This document shows positions 45,489 to 54,427 of a stretch of 64,000 nucleotides of DNA, piece by piece. The notes beneath the pieces are model-generated. The model did not search any database and was not told where the DNA came from. It was given only the letters and a program-made list of their open reading frames with translations. Source of the stretch: an uncultured Clostridia bacterium (GTDB lineage: Bacteria > Bacillota > Clostridia > Christensenellales > Aristaeellaceae); assembly GCA_946542235.1 (NCBI GenBank), contig CAMNKK010000001.1, positions 1-64,000 on the forward strand, in the 5' to 3' direction. The translations under genes and the position numbers were made by a program. Within the stretch, counting starts at the first letter, position 1, and each line of letters begins with the position of its first letter.

Positions 45489-46753
45489 TACGGGAGCATG
45501 TGGATATTCTGATTATTGGCGCCGGCCCTGCAGGTCTGGCTGCTGCCATCGCGGCGCGGGAAGACGGAATCGACTCCATTCTGGTGCTGGAACGGGAAGC
45601 CATGCCCGGGGGCATTCTGCGGCAGTGTATTCATAATGGATTTGGACTTCATCGCTTCAAGGAAGAGCTGACCGGACCCGAATATGCCCAGCGCGATATC
45701 GACAGGGCTCTTGAGCTGAAGATCCCCATCGAATGCAGCACCACGGTCCTTTCCGTTTCAAAGGATCGGGTTGTCACCTGTATTTCCCGGGAAAAGGGTC
45801 TGCGTTTGATTGAAGCTGGAGCAGTGATTCTGGCCATGGGCTGCCGGGAACGCCCCCGCGGCGCCCTCTGTACGCCGGGAACCCGCTGCGCAGGCATCTA
45901 TTCCGCCGGTACTGCGCAAAGATTCGTAAACCTCGAAGGTTTCATGCCGGGTCAGCGGGTTGTCATTCTCGGATCAGGGGACATCGGACTGATCATGGCG
46001 CGGCGGATGACCCTTCAGGGGGCAAAAGTCCTTGCCTGCGTGGAAATCATGCCTTTTTCCTCCGGCCTGAACAGGAATATCGTGCAGTGTCTTCAGGATT
46101 ACGATATTCCGCTTTATCTCTCCCATACCGTAACTGATATTCAGGGGCGAGAGCGGCTGGAAAGCGTTACGGTCTCTAAGGTGGACGAACGCCGCCGCCC
46201 CATTCCCGGCACGGAGATGGTCTTCGAATGCGATACGCTGCTTCTTTCCGTAGGCCTGATTCCGGAAAATGAGCTCAGCGAAGGCGCCGGCGTTGTCATT
46301 TCCCCCGCCACATCCGGCGCCGTGGTGACGGACTCCTTTGAAACATCCGTGCCTGGTATATTTGCATGCGGCAATGTGCTTCATGTTCACGATCTGGTGG
46401 ATCATGTGTCAAATGAAAGCTTCCGAGCCGGTCATGCTGCTGCTTCGTATGTGCGCTCCGAGAAGAAGCCCGGCCTTATGCTGAAGGTAGAGGACGGAGC
46501 AGGGGTCCGCGGCGTTGTTCCACAGCTGATCCGCCTGGCTCCGCAGGAGCCTGTCACACTGATGTTCCGTCCTTCCGGCGTATTCCGCAATGCTTCCGCT
46601 GTCATTTCCTGCGGAGATAAGGAACTGATGCGTCGGAAGGCCATGATTTTTACTCCCGGAGAGATGGCAGCCTATTCCCTGAAGCCGGAGCTGTTTGCCG
46701 GCCTGGACGGTTCTCTGCCGCTGACGGTCCGAATTGAAAAAGGAGATGAATAA
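45485..46753 (+). CDS. FAD/NAD(P)-dependent oxidoreductase partner of the GlpA-like protein
   Basis: 422 residues. Two dinucleotide folds: HVDILIIGAGPAGLAAAIAAREDG at the start (FAD) and VVILGSGDIGLIMARRMTLQGA near 160 (NAD(P)). PGGILRQCIHNGFGLHRF near 40 and GIFACGNVLHVHDLVDHVSNE near 298 are typical of the pyridine nucleotide-disulphide oxidoreductase group found beside GlpA-like genes and DUF1667. It probably completes an electron path between the GlpA-like FAD protein and NAD(P). The start overlaps the previous stop (ATGA). Confidence 0.88.
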   Translation: MIREHVDILIIGAGPAGLAAAIAAREDGIDSILVLEREAMPGGILRQCIHNGFGLHRFKEELTGPEYAQRDIDRALELKIPIECSTTVLSVSKDRVVTCISREKGLRLIEAGAVILAMGCRERPRGALCTPGTRCAGIYSAGTAQRFVNLEGFMPGQRVVILGSGDIGLIMARRMTLQGAKVLACVEIMPFSSGLNRNIVQCLQDYDIPLYLSHTVTDIQGRERLESVTVSKVDERRRPIPGTEMVFECDTLLLSVGLIPENELSEGAGVVISPATSGAVVTDSFETSVPGIFACGNVLHVHDLVDHVSNESFRAGHAAASYVRSEKKPGLMLKVEDGAGVRGVVPQLIRLAPQEPVTLMFRPSGVFRNASAVISCGDKELMRRKAMIFTPGEMAAYSLKPELFAGLDGSLPLTVRIEKGDE

Positions 46754-46757
46754 ATCC

Positions 46758-47114
46758 ATGGAACAGATCATCACCTGTATTAATTGCCCTGTTGGATGCC
46801 GAATGACTGTTTCCCTGAATGAAACCGGCGAAGTTGTTTCCGTATCCGGCAACACCTGTGCCCGCGGTGAAAAATACGCTCATCAGGAATGTACCCTTCC
46901 GCTGAGAATGGTGACGGCCGTTATTCCGGTGGCGAACAGCGATGTTCCCCTCTCCGTAAAAACCGCTCAGCCCGTGCCCAAAAAGCTGATCTTTGCAGTG
47001 ATGGAAGAGCTGAAAAAAGTTCAGGTCGCCGCACCGGTTGCCCTGGGTCAGGTCATTCTTCCCGATGTCTGCGGAACCGGCGTTTCCGTCATCGCCACGC
47101 GTCCGCTGCTTTGA
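46758..47114 (+). CDS. DUF1667 small Cys-motif protein
   Basis: 118 residues with CINCPVGCRM near residue 7 and CARGEKYAHQEC near 36, four or more conserved Cys probably binding an Fe-S cluster or zinc. DUF1667 proteins almost always follow the two flavoproteins encoded just upstream, so a third subunit of the same dehydrogenase is likely; its exact role is not known to me. I chose the ATG at 46758, 12 bases after AAAGGAG; the ATG at 46746 abuts that site. It is the last gene of the trio. Confidence 0.85.
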   Translation: MEQIITCINCPVGCRMTVSLNETGEVVSVSGNTCARGEKYAHQECTLPLRMVTAVIPVANSDVPLSVKTAQPVPKKLIFAVMEELKKVQVAAPVALGQVILPDVCGTGVSVIATRPLL

Positions 47115-47152
47115 TCTGCCCCCGTCCGGTTCTTCTTTTCCTTTTTTCTCTC

Positions 47153-47181
47153 TTGTATCCTTTTCCGGATTCTGTTATAAT
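47153..47181 (+). promoter_or_regulatory. Promoter of yajC
   Basis: TTGTAT (47153-47158), 17-bp spacer, TATAAT (47176-47181), about 35 bases before the ATG. Confidence 0.75.
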
Positions 47182-47220
47182 TCACCTCGGACCGAATGAA
47201 CGTAAAGGAGTTTGACAATC

Positions 47221-47616
47221 ATGATTCTTGAAAAGCTTTTCGGAATTACTTCCGCGCTGGCGGAGGAAGCTGGCGCCGCGGGTGCTGCTGCCGCAGGGGA
47301 AGAAGCTGCTGCCAATCCTATCGCCGCCCTGCTGACGACTTTTCTCCCCATGGTGCTGATTTTCGTCGTTTTCTACTTCATGCTGATTCGCCCGCAGCGG
47401 AAAAAGGATAAGCAGGTCAAAGAAATGCTGAACAATCTGAAGGCCGGTGACCGGGTCTGCACCATCGGCGGAATCTACGGCACAATCGTGAGCATCAAGG
47501 ATGACACGGTTACCCTTTCCGTCGGCCGGGATAATCTGAGCATGGTTGTCGCCCGCTGGGGAATCCGGAGCGTTGAGGAAATCACCATTGAAAATGATGC
47601 GGAAGCGCTGAACTGA
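47221..47616 (+). CDS. yajC: Preprotein translocase accessory subunit YajC
   Basis: 131 residues with one membrane helix (about 40-60: LLTTFLPMVLIFVVFYFMLI) followed by the family signature RPQRKKDKQVKEMLNNLKAGDRVCTIGGIYGTI. The 35-residue Ala/Glu-rich stretch before the helix is longer than in most YajC. It associates with SecDF-YidC in the inner membrane; secD and secF are not in this window. The ATG at 47221 lies 10 bases after AAAGGAG. The gene has its own promoter and a shared terminator. Confidence 0.95.
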   Translation: MILEKLFGITSALAEEAGAAGAAAAGEEAAANPIAALLTTFLPMVLIFVVFYFMLIRPQRKKDKQVKEMLNNLKAGDRVCTIGGIYGTIVSIKDDTVTLSVGRDNLSMVVARWGIRSVEEITIENDAEALN

Positions 47617-47631
47617 AATCCCGGCGTATTC

Positions 47632-47663
47632 AAAAAAAGAGCCCATCCGGGCTCTTTTCTTTT
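47632..47663. terminator. Bidirectional terminator between yajC and dnaX
   Basis: Stem GAGCCC / GGGCTC with ATCC loop (47639-47654), followed by TTTTCTTTT on the plus strand and preceded by seven A that give T on the minus strand. Confidence 0.85.
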
Positions 47664-47673
47664 ATATGGCAAT

Positions 47674-49341
47674 CTACTTCTGTGGAATTTCGTCCACCAC
47701 GTCCACCGGTTCGTGTCCGAATGTATCATAGAGTTCTTCCAGGTATTTTTCGTCGGAAGCCTCCTCGACTTTCTGCTGGTCCTGGGATGCATCCAGAGCC
47801 GTAAATGTGCATTCCGTTCCGGAAGCCGCCGTAAGCGCTTCCTCTATCTTCGGCTTTCTTTCTCCGGAGTTCAGGCTGCTCGCGATAATTTCAAACCCAG
47901 GATTCGCCTTCCATCGATATTCTTTTCCGTCCGATCCGGCAAAAAGCCCCATCAGGAACATGCCGTGGATACTCGGTTCCGTCTTCTGAAGAATTTTAAG
48001 TGCTTCCTTCCAAACTTCGTCCGTACTCCGGCCAAGAGGGGTCATCGATTCCGGCTTTTTCACTGCAGTACTTTTCTCCCTGGGCTTCCGGGAAGCTGCC
48101 GCAGGGCTGGAAGCCGCTGTCTTTCCGCTTTCCGTCTGTTCTTTCTCCTGAAGCGGCCCCTGAGCAGGTATGTTCTTTACGCGATCCTCCAGCAGCTTAA
48201 TTTCTGCTTCCAGCTCGGCAATACGGTCATTCAAAGCCAGCGTATCTGTTTCCTTTGTCCGAAGGCAGCATTTCAGGCTCGTGTTCTCCAGCGCGATTCT
48301 CGGGGATCCGGAATACCGGAGTTCCGTCTCCAGATGCATAAACAAATCCAGCATATCCATCATGCGGGATGTGGTGAAGCTTTCGCTTTCCCGGATATAC
48401 TCAGCGGCATCCTCCGCGGTCAGATCCAGCGTCTCTGCAATGGATTCACCGCAGCATTTTGCAAGGATCAGTGTTCGAAGATGTGAGCTTACGTCCCGGC
48501 TGAAAACCAGCGGATCCTTTCCCCGGCTCATCAGCTCATCCACCAGGCGGATCAATTCGGCTGCATTTTCCGACCTCAGCGCGCTGCTGAAGCGGAACAA
48601 AAAGGCGCGGTCACTGGTTCCCAGTACATCACGCACAAGCTTTTCATCAATCTTCCGCCCGTATCCGAGGCACATGTCGAGAATGCTGAGCGCATCTCGC
48701 ATACCTCCTTCCGCTGCCCGCGCTATCGTCATCAGTGCGCCGTCGCTGGCCTCTCCTCGGGCGCCGAGGACCGCTTCTCTCAGTCGGCCCTGAATCTGCG
48801 CTGCAGGGATTCTGCCAAAGTCAAATCGCTGACACCGGCTCAGAATCGTAGCCGGCAGCTTGTAAGGTTCAGTGGTAGCCAGGATAAAAACCAGGTATTC
48901 AGGCGGTTCTTCCAGCGTTTTAAGCAGCGCGTTAAAGGCACTGTTGGACAGCATATGGACTTCATCAATGATGTATACCTTATAGGCGCCAAACTGGGGC
49001 GGAAAGCTGACCCGCTCCAGCAGCTCCCTGGCATCCTCCACGCTGCTGTTGCTGGCTGCGTCAAACTCGAGAATATCCATATAGTCTTCCGCCTGCATTC
49101 TCTGACAGGTTTCGCATTTTCCGCAGGGGTTTCCGTCCTGCGGGTGCATGCAGTTCACAGCTCTGGCCAGAATCTTGGCCGCAGATGTCTTTCCGGTTCC
49201 CCTGCTTCCGCAGAAGAGATAGGCATGGGCGATTCTTCCCGTCTGCACCTGATGCCGAAGGGTTTCTACGATGGCTTCCTGACCAACCATCTGCGAAAAG
49301 TCCCTGGGTCGCCATTGCCGGTACAATGCCTGATAAGCCAT
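47674..49341 (-). CDS. dnaX: DNA polymerase III gamma/tau subunit
   Basis: 555 residues, clamp-loader ATPase. It starts MAYQALYRQWRPRDFSQMVGQ; Walker A GSRGTGKTSAAKILARA near 45; zinc cluster C..CGKCETC near 65-80; DEVHMLSNSAFNALLKTLEEPP near 125; sensor SRCQRFDF near 170. Domain III ends near 360, then a tau-like tail of about 190 residues, partly Lys/Ser/Ala-rich. HolB at 2 kb is its clamp-loader partner. AAAGGAG precedes the ATG; it follows comEA after 20 bases. A frameshift product was not sought in detail. Confidence 0.96.
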   Translation of the reverse strand: MAYQALYRQWRPRDFSQMVGQEAIVETLRHQVQTGRIAHAYLFCGSRGTGKTSAAKILARAVNCMHPQDGNPCGKCETCQRMQAEDYMDILEFDAASNSSVEDARELLERVSFPPQFGAYKVYIIDEVHMLSNSAFNALLKTLEEPPEYLVFILATTEPYKLPATILSRCQRFDFGRIPAAQIQGRLREAVLGARGEASDGALMTIARAAEGGMRDALSILDMCLGYGRKIDEKLVRDVLGTSDRAFLFRFSSALRSENAAELIRLVDELMSRGKDPLVFSRDVSSHLRTLILAKCCGESIAETLDLTAEDAAEYIRESESFTTSRMMDMLDLFMHLETELRYSGSPRIALENTSLKCCLRTKETDTLALNDRIAELEAEIKLLEDRVKNIPAQGPLQEKEQTESGKTAASSPAAASRKPREKSTAVKKPESMTPLGRSTDEVWKEALKILQKTEPSIHGMFLMGLFAGSDGKEYRWKANPGFEIIASSLNSGERKPKIEEALTAASGTECTFTALDASQDQQKVEEASDEKYLEELYDTFGHEPVDVVDEIPQK

Positions 49342-49361
49342 CCTCGATCTCCTTTGTCCAC

Positions 49362-49706
49362 TTAATTGTCAGACAAATCCAGCCACGGCCGTATTTGCTC
49401 CAGTTTGCTCCTCCCGATACCCCGAACAGCCAGCAGGTCTTCGGGGTAATGGAAGTCTCCGTTCTTCTTCCGTTCATCCAGGATTGCCTGCCCCAGCGTT
49501 TCTCCGATGCCCGGAATCAGGACCAGTTCCTCCAGGTCCGCTTCGTTGACCCGAACTGTACCGTTCGGAAGCTGCGGACCTGTGAAGCCGGAGGCAGGGA
49601 CTTTCGAACGAAATCCCGTCTCCGCCTTCTTCGGCAGGCCAGCCAGTACGGCCAGGCAGCAAAGGACGGCCGCAGCCGTCAGAAGAAAACCGGCTTTCTT
49701 TTTCAT
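49362..49706 (-). CDS. comEA: ComEA-like secreted helix-hairpin-helix DNA-binding protein
   Basis: 114 residues. An N-terminal signal/anchor helix (KKKAGFLLTAAAVLCCLAVLAGL) is followed by a short linker and a double helix-hairpin-helix: VRVNEADLEELVLIPGIGETLGQAI and DLLAVRGIGRSKLEQIRP. ComEA binds incoming DNA at the cell surface during natural transformation; no ComEC or pilus gene is nearby, and short ComEA-like proteins also occur without competence. The gene overlaps cysS by 4 bases. Confidence 0.87.
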   Translation of the reverse strand: MKKKAGFLLTAAAVLCCLAVLAGLPKKAETGFRSKVPASGFTGPQLPNGTVRVNEADLEELVLIPGIGETLGQAILDERKKNGDFHYPEDLLAVRGIGRSKLEQIRPWLDLSDN

Positions 49707-51115
49707 CGGTCCTGATCCCTGCGGACCTTCTGTCCCTGCTTGGTATCCTCCAGAATATAACCCGCGGCCCGGATCGCGTCCCTCAGTTCATCGCTTCTTT
49801 TCCAGTCTTTGTTCTTCCGGGCTTCAGCCCGCTCTTCCACCATACGGCGAACCTCATCAGTCAGTCCGTCATTCTGTCTGGTCAGGATTCCCAGCACCCC
49901 GCAGATCGCGTTCAGGCTTTCCAGGGCTTTCGCGGCTGCTTCCTTCGCACTTCCGGCCTGAATCACCACATTCGCGTCCCTGACCAGCTCAAAGACTGCG
50001 CCCAGGGCGTCCGCCGTATTCAGGTCATCATCCATGGCCGCGTCAAATTTCGCTTCGTACTCTTTCAGCCTGCCGATAAATTCTTCTTCCCTCTCATTCA
50101 TCGGCCTGTCTTCCCCGTTCTCCATCTGAAAAACCAGATTATCCCGGGCAGTATACAGGCGGTTCAGGCTGGCGTTCGCACTCTCGATCTGGTCACGGCT
50201 GAAGTTGATCGGGCTGCGGTAATGCGCTGTCAGCATGAACAGTCGAACCGCTTCCAGATCGAATTCCTTTGATATATCGCGGACCGTGAAGAAATTGTTC
50301 AGGCTCTTGCTCATCTTCTGGTTGTCCACATTGATGAACCCGTTATGCATCCAGTAATGGACAAAAGGCTTGCCTGTAGCTCCTTCGCTCTGGGCGATTT
50401 CGTTTTCATGATGCGGAAAAAGAAGGTCCTTTCCGCCGCAATGGATGTCAAAAGTTTCTCCGAGATATTTCATGCTCATGGCAGAGCATTCAATATGCCA
50501 TCCCGGTCTTCCCAGGCCCCAGGGGCTTTCCCACGCAGGTTCCCCGGGCTTCTGCGCTTTCCAGAGGGCAAAATCCTCGGGCGCTTCCTTGTCCGTTTCC
50601 ACGTCCAGCCGCTCGCTGGCTCCCATTTCTCTGTCCTCAACACGCTGTCCGCTGAGTTTCCCATATCCCGGGAAGGCGGAAACCCGATAGTAGACGTCTC
50701 CGGCCGGCGTCGAATAGGCGTGTCCATTTTCAATGAGCCTGGAAATCAGTTTGATGATATCTCCGATATGCTCCGTCGCCTTCGGATGTACCGTCGCTTT
50801 CCGAATCCCCAGCGCAGCCGCGTCAATAAAATATTCTTTAATATAGCGTTCGCCCAGATCCTTGACGGTAATTCCTTCCTCGTTGGCCCTGCGGATCATT
50901 TTGTCGTCGATATCCGTGAAGTTCTGGACAAAGGTGACCTCATAGCCTTCCCGCTCGAGCTGGCGCCGAAGGACGTCAAATGTGATGAAGGGTCTCGCGT
51001 TTCCGATGTGGAAGTAATTGTATACCGTAGGCCCGCAGGCGTAGATGCTGACTTTTCCTTCATGAATGGGTTTAAATTCTTCCTTTCTCCGGGTCATGCT
51101 GTTATAGATCTGCAT
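49703..51115 (-). CDS. cysS: Cysteinyl-tRNA synthetase
   Basis: 470 residues, class I synthetase. ACGPTVYNYFHIGNARPF near 26-43 carries the zinc Cys and the HIGH-type motif (HIGN); further zinc ligands lie in HIECSAMSMKYLG and DIHCGGKDLLFPHHENE near 205-240; KMSKSLNNFF near 267 is the second active-site loop. It charges tRNA-Cys. Its start lies 14 bases inside the end of the upstream small membrane protein gene, and comEA overlaps its stop. Confidence 0.97.
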   Translation of the reverse strand: MQIYNSMTRRKEEFKPIHEGKVSIYACGPTVYNYFHIGNARPFITFDVLRRQLEREGYEVTFVQNFTDIDDKMIRRANEEGITVKDLGERYIKEYFIDAAALGIRKATVHPKATEHIGDIIKLISRLIENGHAYSTPAGDVYYRVSAFPGYGKLSGQRVEDREMGASERLDVETDKEAPEDFALWKAQKPGEPAWESPWGLGRPGWHIECSAMSMKYLGETFDIHCGGKDLLFPHHENEIAQSEGATGKPFVHYWMHNGFINVDNQKMSKSLNNFFTVRDISKEFDLEAVRLFMLTAHYRSPINFSRDQIESANASLNRLYTARDNLVFQMENGEDRPMNEREEEFIGRLKEYEAKFDAAMDDDLNTADALGAVFELVRDANVVIQAGSAKEAAAKALESLNAICGVLGILTRQNDGLTDEVRRMVEERAEARKNKDWKRSDELRDAIRAAGYILEDTKQGQKVRRDQDR

Positions 51116-51716
51116 TCGTTGCTCCCTCTCTTCCTCTTCTCAGATTCAGTACCAGATACCGGCTGACGGCTGCCAGCCATACCAGAAGACCTGCCAGGAG
51201 CAGGATAAGAATCAACTGGTCGGCTTTCTTTGCGGGAGAAGCCCCCTGAATGGCTTCCTCAGCCGCCAGGGATCCTTCCTCCATTCTGCCTTCCGCAATC
51301 GTATTTCCTTCCGCGTCCTGAATCGTAAGCGTTATCACAGCCCTGGCAATCCCGCTTCCGGTATCCGCCGGAAGATTCCACTCTCCTTCAAACAGGAATT
51401 CGCTTCCGGCCTGAAGATCCTCGGTAATCTCCGGGCCTCTTTTCCTGATTTTCAGCTTTTTACCGTTCACAGATGTAAATATAGCCTCTCCGGAATCCTC
51501 CAGGCTGGTTTCCGCCCGGAGAGTCAGTACGGCATCCGCCGCATCCTGATCCGTCACGATGCTGCCATGAAAGGATGCTACTTCGTTGGCGTTCCAGGTC
51601 CATTCATCTGCCGTCATTTCGATTTCCGTATCCCCCAGGCAGACAGCAGGAATAAAACAGAGCAGCATACACCACACCCGGATAATCCGGACGAGCTCCT
51701 GCCTTCGATGACTCAC
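51102..51716 (-). CDS. Exported single-pass membrane protein of unknown function
   Basis: About 204 residues from a GTG at 51716 (AGGAGG 8 bases upstream; a GTG at 51722 is only 2 bases from it). A signal peptide (VWCMLLCFIPAVCLG) is followed by an acidic, beta-rich ectodomain of about 125 residues (ADEWTWNANEVASFHGSIV, ITLTIQDAEGNTIAEG) resembling an Ig-like or filamin-type fold, a C-terminal membrane helix (LILILLLAGLLVWLAAVS) and a short basic tail, i.e. type I topology. I do not recognise the family. It heads the cysS-comEA-dnaX transcript. Confidence 0.78.
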   Translation of the reverse strand: MSHRRQELVRIIRVWCMLLCFIPAVCLGDTEIEMTADEWTWNANEVASFHGSIVTDQDAADAVLTLRAETSLEDSGEAIFTSVNGKKLKIRKRGPEITEDLQAGSEFLFEGEWNLPADTGSGIARAVITLTIQDAEGNTIAEGRMEEGSLAAEEAIQGASPAKKADQLILILLLAGLLVWLAAVSRYLVLNLRRGREGATNADL

Positions 51717-51746
51717 TTTCACCGCCTCCTTTCAGACATATGGTTT

Positions 51747-51775
51747 ATTATATCAAAAGTACCGTCTCAATTCAA
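51747..51775 (-). promoter_or_regulatory. Promoter of the membrane protein-cysS-comEA-dnaX operon
   Basis: Minus strand: TTGAAT (51770-51775), 17-bp spacer, TATAAT (51747-51752). Confidence 0.75.
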
Positions 51776-51776
51776 T

Positions 51777-51803
51777 CAAAAATGCCCTCTCCGGGGAGGG
51801 CAT
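51777..51803 (-). terminator. Terminator of the transketolase/coiled-coil operon
   Basis: Minus strand: ATGCCCTC / GAGGGCAT 8-bp stem with a 6-nt loop, followed by a T-rich end. It partly abuts the next promoter. Confidence 0.85.
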
Positions 51804-51857
51804 TCAATGCTGTATTCTGGTTTCTGATCAGTTGTTCGTTATTCCTTGTCATGAATT

Positions 51858-52520
51858 TCAGATGTGATCCGGATCAGAGAAATCCTTCAACTGATCGGCC
51901 GGATCCTCTGCGGTTCTTGTGGTATCCTCACTGAATTGCTTCAGACCGTCCTCCAGTGAATCCAGCGCGCTGTTCACCTGATCTGCGGCGCTGTCTGAAG
52001 GATTGTTATTTTCAAACAGATCATTGATCGCATCGCTCAGTCCGCCTGCAGGCTTCTCCTCATCAGGCCTCTCAATCCGTATCACGGGAACAGGGTCTTC
52101 CCTGTCGGAATCCGACTGCAGATCTCCATCTTCTTCCCGGCTGAACTCGTCCTCCGTAAATTTATCCTGCTTGTCTGTGTCTCCGGTGTCCGCCGCGTCG
52201 GTATCACTGTCCAGGGCTTCCTCCTGCTTTGTTTCCGGCTTAACCCCGGCGAGACGTTCTGCCCGCAGATCGTTCAGCTGATCGTCCAGCTTTACAAGCT
52301 CCTGAAGCTGGCTGGCCAGCTCCTCCGGAAACTGTTCACCCTTCAGCCACAGCGCATAGGCCCGATTGCCAAAGTCCTTCAGGATTTCCGTCCGCCGGTT
52401 AACCAGATTCATTTCATCCACTTTGGATTTTGTACTGCTTGCAATACTGGAGGCCGCGTTTCCGACCGCTTCCATCCCCTTCATCCAGATTCCCTTTATA
52501 CTTGAACGAAAATCAGCCAT
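51858..52520 (-). CDS. Helical, acidic protein of unknown function
   Basis: 220 residues. The N-terminal about 90 residues are predicted helical and amphipathic (MKGMEAVGNAASSIASSTKSKVDEMNL, then a Leu/Gln-rich LASQLQELVKLDDQLNDL coiled coil), followed by a highly acidic Asp/Glu/Ser-rich stretch to the end. No signal peptide or membrane helix. The N-terminus resembles small zinc-ribbon-bearing proteins of Clostridia, but no Cys pairs are present, so I give no function. AAGGAGG lies before the ATG, and the gene follows the transketolase pair after 31 bases, ending at a terminator. Confidence 0.78.
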   Translation of the reverse strand: MADFRSSIKGIWMKGMEAVGNAASSIASSTKSKVDEMNLVNRRTEILKDFGNRAYALWLKGEQFPEELASQLQELVKLDDQLNDLRAERLAGVKPETKQEEALDSDTDAADTGDTDKQDKFTEDEFSREEDGDLQSDSDREDPVPVIRIERPDEEKPAGGLSDAINDLFENNNPSDSAADQVNSALDSLEDGLKQFSEDTTRTAEDPADQLKDFSDPDHI

Positions 52521-52551
52521 ACTTTAACCTCCTTACGCAGTATCTTGAAGT

Positions 52552-53469
52552 TTACAGATGATTTTTGATGTTTTCAGCGATCTGCGGGCCGGTCAGTCCG
52601 TATTCCTTCAGAAGATCAGCAGGCTTTCCGCTTTGGCCGAAGACATCCTGAATTCCGATTTTATGGAAGGTTTCTACGCCCTGGCCGATAACCGCAGAAG
52701 CAACCGTATCCCCCAGACCGCCGATGACACTATGTTCCTCCAGGGTGAAAACATGCTTGCATTTGGCGGCATACTGTCTGGCCAGCAAGTCATCGAAGGG
52801 CTTGATGGTGTGGAAGGAAACCAGAGCGACATCCAGCCCCTGTCCGGACAAAATGTCAACAGCTTCGATGGCATGTTCCTTCAGAATACCGCAGGTAAAC
52901 AGAACCGCATCCTTGCCGTCCTTCAGTACATTTCCCTTGCCCACCTCAAAAGGCAGCGGATCATAGACCGGGGAGGGCAGGCGGGCTGTCCGTATGAAAA
53001 CCGGCCCCTCAATCCTGGCTGCCGCTTCCACGCACTGATAGCATTCGTTGGCATCGCTGGGAACAAATACAGTCATACCCGGAAGCACACGCATCAGTGC
53101 GATATCCTCAATCGCCTGATGGCTTCCGCCATCTTCGCCCAGAGTAATGCCGGCGTGACTGAATCCAAATTTCACGTTGAAATGAGGATAGCATACTCCG
53201 TTCCGGATCTGGTCATAGCACCGCCCCGCAAATACGGCAAAGGTGGAACAGAAGGGAATCAGCCCCATGGTGCTCATGCCGGCCGCGATGTCAACCATAT
53301 CCGCTTCGGCAATTCCGCAGTCATAATGTCTTTGGGGAAACTGCTTTTTAAAAGCGTTAGTCATGGTCGCCGCAGCCAGATCGGCATCCAGCACAACCAC
53401 TTTTTCATTCTTTTCTCCCAACTTGCAAAGGGCTTCGCCGTAGGCGACCCGAACTGCTTTCTTTTCCAT
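52552..53469 (-). CDS. Transketolase, C-terminal subunit
   Basis: 305 residues, the pyrimidine-binding plus C-terminal domains of transketolase in split form: MEKKAVRVAYGEALCKLGEKNEKVVVLDADL at the start, RHYDCGIAEADMVDIAAGMS near 47-66 with the catalytic Glu, and a C-terminal domain (VFTLEEHSVIGGLGDTVA near 235). Together with the next gene it transfers two-carbon units in the non-oxidative pentose phosphate pathway. It starts 4 bases after the stop of the N-terminal subunit. Confidence 0.94.
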   Translation of the reverse strand: MEKKAVRVAYGEALCKLGEKNEKVVVLDADLAAATMTNAFKKQFPQRHYDCGIAEADMVDIAAGMSTMGLIPFCSTFAVFAGRCYDQIRNGVCYPHFNVKFGFSHAGITLGEDGGSHQAIEDIALMRVLPGMTVFVPSDANECYQCVEAAARIEGPVFIRTARLPSPVYDPLPFEVGKGNVLKDGKDAVLFTCGILKEHAIEAVDILSGQGLDVALVSFHTIKPFDDLLARQYAAKCKHVFTLEEHSVIGGLGDTVASAVIGQGVETFHKIGIQDVFGQSGKPADLLKEYGLTGPQIAENIKNHL

Positions 53470-53473
53470 CTTT

Positions 53474-54286
53474 TCAGTCCTCCAGTTCCTTCAAAGCCTG
53501 CTCTGCCTGTTCAGCATTCGGGGCCTTTCCGTGCCATCCAACCTGACCTTCCATATAGCTGACACCCTTGCCTTTCAGGGTATGCATCAGAATGTATCTG
53601 GGCTTTCCGGGGCAGGCGGGAGTACGCAGCGCGTCAAGCACCTGCTGCATATCGTTTCCGTCAGCGATTTCCAGAACATCATATCCGAAGGCCTCTGCCT
53701 TGGCTCTGATATCGCCCAGGCTCATCACTTCGTCGTTTGTTCCGTCAATTTGCATTCCGTTGTAGTCCAGAATAACAGTCAGATTATCCAGCTTGTAATG
53801 TGCGGCAGCCATGCTCGCTTCCCAGACAAGTCCTTCCTGGCTTTCCCCGTCGCCGATAAGAGTATAGACATGGCAGGGATTCCCGGTATGCTTTGCGCCC
53901 AGCGCCATGCCTACGGCAATGGAGATTCCCTGTCCGAGAGAACCGGTGGAAGCGTCCACGCCCGGGCACTTCTTGATGTCCGGATGGCCCTGCAGCATCC
54001 CGTGCAGCTGGCGGAAATGATCGAACTCTTCCCGTCCGAAGTATCCGCGTTCACACAGCGTACCGTACAGAGCGGGCGCGGCATGCCCCTTGCTCAGAAC
54101 AAAGCGGTCCCTGTCGGGCTTTTTCTCGTCGGCGGGATCCACGTTCATGATTTCAAAGTAGAGCGCCACCAGCAGATCCGTACAGCTCAGCGATCCGCCC
54201 GGATGTCCGGCCCCGGCTTTCGCGGTCATCGTAATGATATCCCTGCGAACCTGTCTGGCCTGATCCTTCAAGTATTGGATGTCCAT
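53474..54286 (-). CDS. Transketolase, N-terminal subunit
   Basis: 270 residues, the ThDP-binding half of split transketolase: AGAGHPGGSLSCTDLLVALYFE near 25, FVLSKGHAAPALYGTL near 60, GSLGQGISIAVGMALGAK near 115 and the ThDP motif GDGESQEGLVWEASMAAAHYKLDNL near 145-168 (ending in N). The start at 54286 lies 11 bases after AAAGGAGG; the longer frame to 54358 would reach into the promoter. First gene of a three-gene operon. Confidence 0.95.
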   Translation of the reverse strand: MDIQYLKDQARQVRRDIITMTAKAGAGHPGGSLSCTDLLVALYFEIMNVDPADEKKPDRDRFVLSKGHAAPALYGTLCERGYFGREEFDHFRQLHGMLQGHPDIKKCPGVDASTGSLGQGISIAVGMALGAKHTGNPCHVYTLIGDGESQEGLVWEASMAAAHYKLDNLTVILDYNGMQIDGTNDEVMSLGDIRAKAEAFGYDVLEIADGNDMQQVLDALRTPACPGKPRYILMHTLKGKGVSYMEGQVGWHGKAPNAEQAEQALKELED

Positions 54287-54329
54287 ATTGATTGCTGCCT
54301 CCTTTGGAGTTTCCTGCAGATTTTTTTCA

Positions 54330-54359
54330 TTATATTCATATTCATCCGTTCTTGTCAAT
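54330..54359 (-). promoter_or_regulatory. Promoter of the split transketolase operon
   Basis: Minus strand: TTGACA (54354-54359), 18-bp spacer, TATAAT (54330-54335). Confidence 0.85.
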
Positions 54360-54427
54360 TCACCGCGGCATCTTTCTTGATTTTACAGTTCATCACGGAT
54401 GGGCCTTCCTGCGCTTCAGGTCTTTTT

